A DNA stretch of 64,000 nt from assembly GCA_964515055.1 (NCBI GenBank), contig CAZEUG010000002.1, forward strand, positions 1 to 64,000, read 5' to 3'. Source of the stretch: QAMX01 sp964515055 (GTDB taxonomy: Bacteria; Bacillota; Clostridia; Oscillospirales; QAMX01). The notes below the pieces were generated by a model. That model did not search any database. It saw only the letters and a list, made by a program, of their open reading frames with translations, and was not told the origin of the DNA. Positions 59,371 to 64,000 of this stretch are shown here, in pieces; the stretch's first letter is position 1, and each line of letters begins with the position of its first letter. Made by a program: the position numbers and the translations under genes.

Positions 59371-59871
59371 TTATTCCGAGCGCAGCGGTCGGGCGCGGCG
59401 GAAGCGCTTTTCACAGGCGCGCTTTTTCCGCTCCATGCGGCTCGTTTTGTAGGCAAGCGGCTCGACCAGCACGGTATGGATCCCGGCGAGATTGCCGCCG
59501 ACAATGTCCGTAAAAATCTGGTCGCCGACGGCAACGGCCTCCCGACGGCGAATCCGCAGCTTCCGGAGCGCACGCAGATAGCCGAACGGCAGGGGCTTCA
59601 TCGCCATGGAAACGCATTCGACGTTCAGCGCCTGGCAGAAGGGCAAAACCCGATGCGTTTTGCCGTTGGTCAGGATGCAGATTTGCAGCCCGCTCTCCCG
59701 GAGCTGTTGAATCCACCGGGCAATGGGTTCGCTGGGTTCCGTCTTATAATAGGGGGCGAGGGTGTCATCGAGATCGCAGATCACGGCCTTGACGCCGCGG
59801 CTCCGAAGCCATTCGGGGGTCAGGTCACGGATGCTGTTCATCTGCGTCACCGGGTAAAATATGCGGGTCAT
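59371..59871 (-). CDS. YqeG family HAD-type phosphatase
   Basis: This 166-residue HAD-superfamily protein has motif I VICDLDDTLAPY with the nucleophile Asp, ILTNGKTHRVLPFCQ as motif II, KPLPFGYLRALRKL as motif III and VGDQIFTDIVGGNLAG as motif IV, in the YqeG/GEP4 (phosphatidylglycerophosphatase-like) order. A lipid-phosphatase role is known for yeast GEP4 but not assured here. The Met at 59871 is chosen because GGAGG lies 5 bases upstream. The YqeG gene often sits near shikimate or ribosome genes, which is not the case here. Confidence 0.9.
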   Translation of the reverse strand: MTRIFYPVTQMNSIRDLTPEWLRSRGVKAVICDLDDTLAPYYKTEPSEPIARWIQQLRESGLQICILTNGKTHRVLPFCQALNVECVSMAMKPLPFGYLRALRKLRIRRREAVAVGDQIFTDIVGGNLAGIHTVLVEPLAYKTSRMERKKRACEKRFRRARPLRSE

Positions 59872-59940
59872 AGAAGCCTCCGATGCAGTCTGTCCTTCGG
59901 CAGCACTGCGTATCGCATCATGATGCCGGTTTCTGTGCAT

Positions 59941-59949
59941 ATTATAGCA
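59941..59949 (-). promoter_or_regulatory. Extended -10 promoter of the YqeG-like gene
   Basis: On the - strand TGCTATAAT is a TGn extended -10 with perfect TATAAT (59946-59941), about 70 bases before the start; the -35 is poor. Confidence 0.6.
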
Positions 59950-60039
59950 TTGATGGCGGCGAAATTCCAGCAGATATTGTGTCAGAACCGTAAATTCTTT
60001 GGCCAAACCGTCCGATTGTGCAGAGAGGGTGGATGTTTC

Positions 60040-60678
60040 ATGTCAGAAATTCCCGTTTTTCAGGTGTTGGGGGCTGCCGAAGGTGGTTTGGACAGCCGCT
60101 ACCGGCAGATGCGGCTTGGCTGGCGCTCATCGCCGGACGGTCTGCTGATTCCGGGCAAAGCACTTCCCTGTCAGATGCTGCATCTGTCCGGCGTTCTGCC
60201 GCCGGTTCCGGATGCGCTGGTGCAGCTGCTCCGCGCAGAGTGTCGGCGGGTGGGTGCTGACAGCGTTTTTCTGGACATCCCGCCGGAGGCAGCTGCGCTG
60301 GCCGATACTGCTGCACAGCTCGTCCGTCTCGGCTGCACTGTCTATGGGCAATCGGCGGCGGGCGGGATGATCCCGACGTACCCGGATGCGGAGCGGCCGG
60401 AATCGGCCGGGCGGTTCGCCGTTGCCCTGACCCGCCGCGCCACGCTGACCACACTCGGAAGCGGCAGCGCCGTCCGGCAGACGCTTTCGCCGCCGGAGCT
60501 GCAGGCGCTTCTGCGCCGTTATGCGCCGCAGGTCGCCTTTTCGCGGGAGCTGGCCGCCAATTACTGCACGCTGGTGTCCGATCAGGGGACGCAGTTTCTG
60601 CTGTTTGATACCGATGAGACGATGCAGTTTCGTCTTCTGCGGCTGGCCGAATCCGGTGCGGTCGCCTGCTTTCTGTGA
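60040..60678 (+). CDS. Hypothetical cytoplasmic protein
   Basis: This 212-residue protein starts at ATG 60040 behind GAGAGGGTGG; the frame is open far upstream, but that part is antisense to the YqeG gene. It has GKALPCQMLHLSG, then GADSVFLDIPPE, VYGQSAAGGMIPTYPD and the end TQFLLFDTDETMQFRLL. There is no signal or membrane helix. The Leu/Ala pattern suggests an alpha/beta fold. I recognise no domain. No clear promoter is visible; it sits alone between a divergent phosphatase gene and the sugar operon. Confidence 0.65.
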   Translation: MSEIPVFQVLGAAEGGLDSRYRQMRLGWRSSPDGLLIPGKALPCQMLHLSGVLPPVPDALVQLLRAECRRVGADSVFLDIPPEAAALADTAAQLVRLGCTVYGQSAAGGMIPTYPDAERPESAGRFAVALTRRATLTTLGSGSAVRQTLSPPELQALLRRYAPQVAFSRELAANYCTLVSDQGTQFLLFDTDETMQFRLLRLAESGAVACFL

Positions 60679-60744
60679 GGCGGGTGTCCGTCTGCATATT
60701 TTTTCCGTTCGATGAAAAAACCTGTCGTCAAGCGTATTGTTTTG

Positions 60745-60753
60745 TGTTATAAT
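60745..60753 (+). promoter_or_regulatory. Extended -10 promoter of the sugar operon
   Basis: TGTTATAAT with perfect TATAAT at 60748-60753 lies about 85 bases before the oxidoreductase start. The -35 at 17 bases (TCGTCA) is weak, which could mean it needs an activator. Confidence 0.6.
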
Positions 60754-60810
60754 GGTAACGGGTGATGCGGCAGCGCCGCGCACAGCCGGTGGCTGCGTCC
60801 CCGATCTGTA

Positions 60811-60824
60811 TTCTGAATTCAGAA
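60811..60824 (+). promoter_or_regulatory. Palindrome next to the ribosome site of the oxidoreductase gene
   Basis: TTCTGAATTCAGAA is a perfect 14-base palindrome ending just before AAGGATG. It could be an operator or a hairpin that affects translation. Confidence 0.4.
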
Positions 60825-60837
60825 AGGATGAATTGCC

Positions 60838-61800
60838 ATGAACAAAGTGAAGGTTGCTTTCTGCGGCTGCGGAGGAATCTGCAAATTCCATTTGAGCCAT
60901 CTCGTTCTCTTTGACGACGTCGAATTTGTCGGTTTTTTTGACATCCACCCGGAGCGCGCAGAAGAAAAACGGCAGATGGCCGGCGCAGGGACGGTCTATT
61001 CCAGTCTCTGTGAAATGCTCGACAGCGCACAGCCGGACATCCTCTACATCTGTGTTCCCCCGGATCAGCACGGCGAAATCGAATTTGAAGCCATTCGCCG
61101 CGGCATCAACTTCCTGGTTGAAAAACCAATGGCGTTGAACATGACCCTTGCGCATTCCATCCGCGATGCAGCCGAAGCGGCTGGAATTATCACCGCTGTC
61201 GGCTTCCAGGATCGTTATCTCGACATCATCGCCCGGACGAAGGAATTCCTGACCGAGCACCAGGTCGCCTTTGTGGACGGCGCATGGGTCGGTGGCATTC
61301 CGGGCGCTTACTGGTGGCCGAAGTATGAAACGTCCGGCGGGCAGATTGTCGAACAGAACATCCACCATTTCGACATGGTGCGCAACCTGTTCGGCGAGCC
61401 GATCTCCGTTTACTGCACGGCACGGCGCGGTCTGGTGGAGCGCGAAGGCTACGACCTGCACGACTGCTCCATCGCCACCATCACCTTTGAATCCGGTGTC
61501 CTTGCGTCCATCTTCACCGGCTGCTACACAAACGGCCACCCGGGCTATCACAACGGCCTGCACATTCACTGCGTGGACGGCGAGGTCGATTATCAGCTGC
61601 GCAACAACGTCACCTTCAAGACGCAGAATGCCACGCTGAATTATCTGCGCGTGGAGGATGCGGGAATCACCGAGGATCGCACCGTCATCGACGCCATCAA
61701 GGCGCATGACCAGTCGCTCATCCGCTCCCCCTATCGCGATGCCTGCAAGACGCTGGCCTGCAACGAATCCATCCGAACCGGTCAGGTCATCCAACTTTAA
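60838..61800 (+). CDS. Gfo/Idh/MocA family NAD(P)-dependent oxidoreductase
   Basis: This 320-residue enzyme begins with a Rossmann motif (VAFCGCGGICKFHL) and has the sugar-oxidoreductase signature FLVEKPMALN, whose Glu-Lys-Pro is the family hallmark, and then SGGQIVEQNIHHFDMVRNLFG with the catalytic His pair region in the C-terminal domain. The family oxidises or reduces sugars and inositols. The ATG follows AAAGGATG. It leads a tight + strand series with a hydroxypyruvate-isomerase-like protein, GH16 and ATP-grasp genes, suggesting catabolism of a specific sugar. Confidence 0.9.
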   Translation: MNKVKVAFCGCGGICKFHLSHLVLFDDVEFVGFFDIHPERAEEKRQMAGAGTVYSSLCEMLDSAQPDILYICVPPDQHGEIEFEAIRRGINFLVEKPMALNMTLAHSIRDAAEAAGIITAVGFQDRYLDIIARTKEFLTEHQVAFVDGAWVGGIPGAYWWPKYETSGGQIVEQNIHHFDMVRNLFGEPISVYCTARRGLVEREGYDLHDCSIATITFESGVLASIFTGCYTNGHPGYHNGLHIHCVDGEVDYQLRNNVTFKTQNATLNYLRVEDAGITEDRTVIDAIKAHDQSLIRSPYRDACKTLACNESIRTGQVIQL

Positions 61801-61828
61801 TTCGTCTCTACGAAAGGAAATTTTGCCT

Positions 61829-62617
61829 ATGTTTACTCTTTCTGCCAATGCGGGCTGGTTTGAGGGCGACTCCTACCAGCGCTATTATGAAGCCGCAAAG
61901 CGCGGCTTTACGGCCATTGAAGAGCTTCGCTGGCTGCACCTGGATCTCGACCGGGTGCGTGCCGTCATTGACGAGACCGGCGTTGCACAGTCTGCGCTGC
62001 TGTTCCAGTCCCACGATGAGGACAAGGCTGCGCTGATCGCCAACCAGCACGGCATCGTCTGGGAGGATGCCGCAGACGCCTTCGCCTCCTCAATTGAGGA
62101 AACGCTGGTCGCCGCGCTGAAGATGAATGTCAAAAACATCGTCGTCACCACCGGCAATGAGCGTTCGGACGTTTCGCGCTATGTCCAGCACACCAACGTC
62201 GTCACGGCGCTGCGCCGCGGTGCCGATATTGTCCGCGATTCGGGCGTGCAGCTCGTTTTGGAGCCGCTGAATGTTCTGGTGAATCACAAGGGCTATTATC
62301 TGGTCACGACGGCGGAATCCGTCGAGATCATCGACGAGGTCGGTTCACCGGACGTCCGTCTGCTGTACGATGTCTATCATCAGCAGATCAGCGAGGGCAA
62401 CGTCATCGACACCATCCGCAACAACATTTCGAAGATCGGGCACATCCACACCGGCGACGTCCCCGGCCGCAAGGAACCGGGTACCGGCGAGCTGAACTAC
62501 AGGAACATCTTCAAGGCCATTGCCGAAACGGGCTATGACGGCTTTGTGACGTTTGAATGCGGTCGCAGTGTCGATGTGGACACGGTCTGTCGGAATATGC
62601 TCGCCCTGCTGCCGTAA
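61829..62617 (+). CDS. Hydroxypyruvate isomerase-like sugar isomerase
   Basis: This 262-residue TIM-barrel protein resembles the Hyi/OtnI group: FTLSANAGWFEGDSYQRY near the start, LEPLNVLVNHKGYYLVTT with a metal-binding Glu, LLYDVYHQQISEGN, and GHIHTGDVPGRKEPGTGELNY followed by VTFECG with a final Glu. These are the metal site residues of Hyi-like isomerases. The substrate is unknown. It lies 28 bases after the oxidoreductase gene behind GAAAGGAAA, so the two likely act in one pathway. Confidence 0.88.
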   Translation: MFTLSANAGWFEGDSYQRYYEAAKRGFTAIEELRWLHLDLDRVRAVIDETGVAQSALLFQSHDEDKAALIANQHGIVWEDAADAFASSIEETLVAALKMNVKNIVVTTGNERSDVSRYVQHTNVVTALRRGADIVRDSGVQLVLEPLNVLVNHKGYYLVTTAESVEIIDEVGSPDVRLLYDVYHQQISEGNVIDTIRNNISKIGHIHTGDVPGRKEPGTGELNYRNIFKAIAETGYDGFVTFECGRSVDVDTVCRNMLALLP

Positions 62618-62660
62618 GCGGAGCGTTTCCATCGCCACAAAAGAAAGGAGCGTTGTGCGC

Positions 62661-63527
62661 ATGGCTGAAGCAAAGCAGCTGACCCGGCCGGACTGGCAGG
62701 CACCGCGCATCGACCTGTCCGGGCGGCGGCTGGTCTGGCACGATGAATTTGACGGCGACACGCTGGACGATTCCAAATGGAAGTGCATCGTCTGGCCGGA
62801 AACGCCGAAATGTGACGTCACCTGCAACGTCTACGCAGCGGACATGGTTTCCGTACACGATGGCTGCGTCTGGCTCCGCTGTGCGTTTCGAAAGGACGGA
62901 CCCTATGGGCCGGGCTTCTACTCCGGCTGGATCAGCACGGAGAACAGCCTCTGTACGACCTACGGCTACTACGAGATCCGTTGTCGGGTACCGAAGGCCG
63001 AGGGGATGCACGCGGCCTTCTGGACGTATGCCAACGAGAAGCCCTATGCCGGCTGCGGCAGGGACGGGACGGAAATTGACATTTTTGAAACCGCCCGCTA
63101 CCGTGTGGACAGCACGGATGCGGAGGCCAACAGTTCCTACGCCATCACCATTCACACCGGCGACGAAGCCGGGCAGCTGATGTCGTATGGCTGTCCGGAC
63201 GTCGCCACGCTGGATCCGGCGGGGCATCATCTGTACGACGGCTTCCACACGTTCGGGCTGGAATGGACGCCGACGGCCTATCATTTCTATTATGACGGGC
63301 TGGAGGTTCAGTGCATTGATTTTTCAGGCGGTTCGGTTGGGCGCTTTGTCGGCACCTGCTCGCGTCCGGAGTTCATCTACCTCTCCACGCACGTCGGCAG
63401 CCGCATCGCCTCGGACGGGCATATCATTGCGGATTGGAACGGCAATGCGTTTAAGAATCCGGCCGGAACCTTCCCGGCGGATTTTGTCATCGATTATCTG
63501 CGCTACTATGCGCCGAAGGATGCGTAA
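62661..63527 (+). CDS. GH16 family glycosidase, no signal peptide
   Basis: This 288-residue protein has a GH16 jelly-roll pattern: LVWHDEFDGDTLDDSKW, YYEIRCRVPKAEGMHAAFWTY, and the catalytic motif EIDIFE with Glu138, Asp140 and Glu143. DGFHTFGLEWTPTAYHFYYDGL is also standard. GH16 enzymes cut beta-1,3/1,4-glucans, carrageenans and related polymers; which one is not clear. No signal peptide is present at the ATG (62661) or a nearby GTG, which is odd for a polymer-degrading enzyme and suggests intracellular oligosaccharides as substrate. It follows the isomerase by 43 bases. Confidence 0.88.
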   Translation: MAEAKQLTRPDWQAPRIDLSGRRLVWHDEFDGDTLDDSKWKCIVWPETPKCDVTCNVYAADMVSVHDGCVWLRCAFRKDGPYGPGFYSGWISTENSLCTTYGYYEIRCRVPKAEGMHAAFWTYANEKPYAGCGRDGTEIDIFETARYRVDSTDAEANSSYAITIHTGDEAGQLMSYGCPDVATLDPAGHHLYDGFHTFGLEWTPTAYHFYYDGLEVQCIDFSGGSVGRFVGTCSRPEFIYLSTHVGSRIASDGHIIADWNGNAFKNPAGTFPADFVIDYLRYYAPKDA

Positions 63528-63572
63528 TGCTTTCTTCTCCGGGCAAAAAATCTGGTTCAGGACGGTTCATGC

Positions 63573-64000
63573 ATGAGTAAAATCAAGTATCTCTTTCAGC
63601 GGGTCTGTCGAATTGACTATGGGCGGTTGTTCCGCACCATTCGGCAGACATCAGACATTTCAGGGCGAAGCCGCATCGGAATCGCCTTTGATATGCTGCG
63701 CTGCGCCATTCGCTATACGGCTGCACCGGCCGACTACGCGTTGTTTGAGTTCTGGGCGCTGACACCTGCACAGCGGAAGACGTATGTCACCCGCGGGATC
63801 AACGACCGGCTCGTCAAAAAGTACAACGATCGGTCGCTCTGGCACATTTTTGACAACAAGGCGGAGTTCAACACCCGTTATGCGGCCTATGTCGGGCGCG
63901 ACTGGATGCAGCTTGCACCCGACGGGTTTGAAGCGTTTGACGCGTTCTGTTCCCGCCATCCCTGCATCTTTTACAAGCCGCTCAGCCTCTCCTGCGGGTG
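63573..64000 (+). CDS. Sugar-transfer-associated ATP-grasp protein (N-terminal part, cut by window end)
   Basis: Translation from the ATG at 63573 stays open to the window end, giving 142 residues: a basic start MSKIKYLFQRVCRIDYGRLF, then YVTRGINDRLVKKYNDRSLWHIFDNKAEFNTRYAAYVGRDW and the beginning of the ATP-grasp lid around IFYKPLSLSCG, whose Lys should contact ATP. This spacing fits the family linked to sugar-transfer genes. The rest lies beyond the edge. It follows the GH16 gene by 45 bases and may belong to the same operon or to a surface polysaccharide region further right. Confidence 0.75.
   Translation, partial: MSKIKYLFQRVCRIDYGRLFRTIRQTSDISGRSRIGIAFDMLRCAIRYTAAPADYALFEFWALTPAQRKTYVTRGINDRLVKKYNDRSLWHIFDNKAEFNTRYAAYVGRDWMQLAPDGFEAFDAFCSRHPCIFYKPLSLSCG

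Noticed and set aside
1..64000. Prophage, insertion sequences, CRISPR arrays, tRNA or rRNA genes
   Set aside because: I looked for transposase or integrase motifs, regular spaced repeats and tRNA T-arm sequences with matching acceptor stems and found none I could support.

Overview
The window looks like a piece of chromosome from a spore-forming, GC-rich member of the Clostridia, probably an Oscillospiraceae/Ruminococcaceae-type gut organism. The reasons are a complete spoIIE, Firmicute-style housekeeping genes (hisS, pth, upp, degV, trmFO, plsX, mreB), the acpP-rnc-radical SAM order, a TagA/WecG teichoic-acid type transferase, two VanW proteins, frequent TTG and GTG starts, and consensus sigma-A promoters in a GC-rich background. 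I see no phage, insertion sequence, CRISPR array, tRNA or rRNA, so this is mostly ordinary core chromosome with a carbohydrate-use segment at the right end.

Layout, left half. 1-5.9 kb: end of an MFS transporter, then lexA, an acidic unknown protein, a degenerate P-type ATPase, a CYTH protein and hisS on the + strand. 6-10.8 kb: a four-gene Gld-like ABC exporter (ATPase, permease, GldG-like auxiliary protein, DUF4340 protein). 10.9-14.2 kb (-): ribokinase, purine nucleoside phosphorylase, a short-chain dehydrogenase and an RsuA-type pseudouridine synthase in one operon. 14.3-17 kb: feoA-feoB and a 55-residue membrane protein. 17-19.9 kb: pth, upp, degV and a YfcE-like phosphodiesterase. 20-22 kb (-): amidohydrolase and a zinc-ribbon membrane protein. 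22.2-33.2 kb: greA, a membrane protein, a TrmH/SpoU methyltransferase, dprA, topA, trmFO, plsX, acpP, rnc, a radical SAM protein and a cysteine-rich protein with a sigma-K-like promoter.

Layout, right half. 33.2-33.6 kb is a gap that may encode a structured RNA. 33.6-37.4 kb: tagA-like gene, tmk, DUF2156, GNAT and DJ-1 genes. A 32-residue membrane protein lies on the - strand at 37.5 kb. mltG and an alpha-galactosidase follow (+). 40.9-59.9 kb is almost entirely - strand: an unknown conserved protein, spoIIE, rlmH with a multi-pass membrane protein, VanW protein 1, a sugar isomerase/epimerase with proS and VanW protein 2, mreB-murC-uxaC, recD2-comF, and a YqeG phosphatase with a Dabb-domain protein. 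60-64 kb (+): an unknown protein, a Gfo/Idh/MocA oxidoreductase, a hydroxypyruvate-isomerase-like protein, a cytoplasmic GH16 glycosidase and the start of a sugar-transfer ATP-grasp protein cut by the window edge.

The genes cover DNA damage and recombination (lexA, dprA, comF, recD2, topA), translation and RNA maturation (hisS, proS, pth, trmFO, rlmH, rnc, pseudouridine synthase), envelope growth (mreB, murC, mltG, tagA, VanW proteins), lipid synthesis (plsX, acpP), nucleotide salvage (upp, punA, rbsK, tmk), sporulation (spoIIE) and sugar or uronate use. The least ordinary items are the pseudo-P-type ATPase beside CYTH and hisS, the possible noncoding RNA near 33.4 kb, leader structures before greA and the Gld-like ABC operon, and two candidate late-sporulation genes (the cysteine-rich protein and the 32-residue protein). 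All assignments come from reading the sequence; no database search was run.
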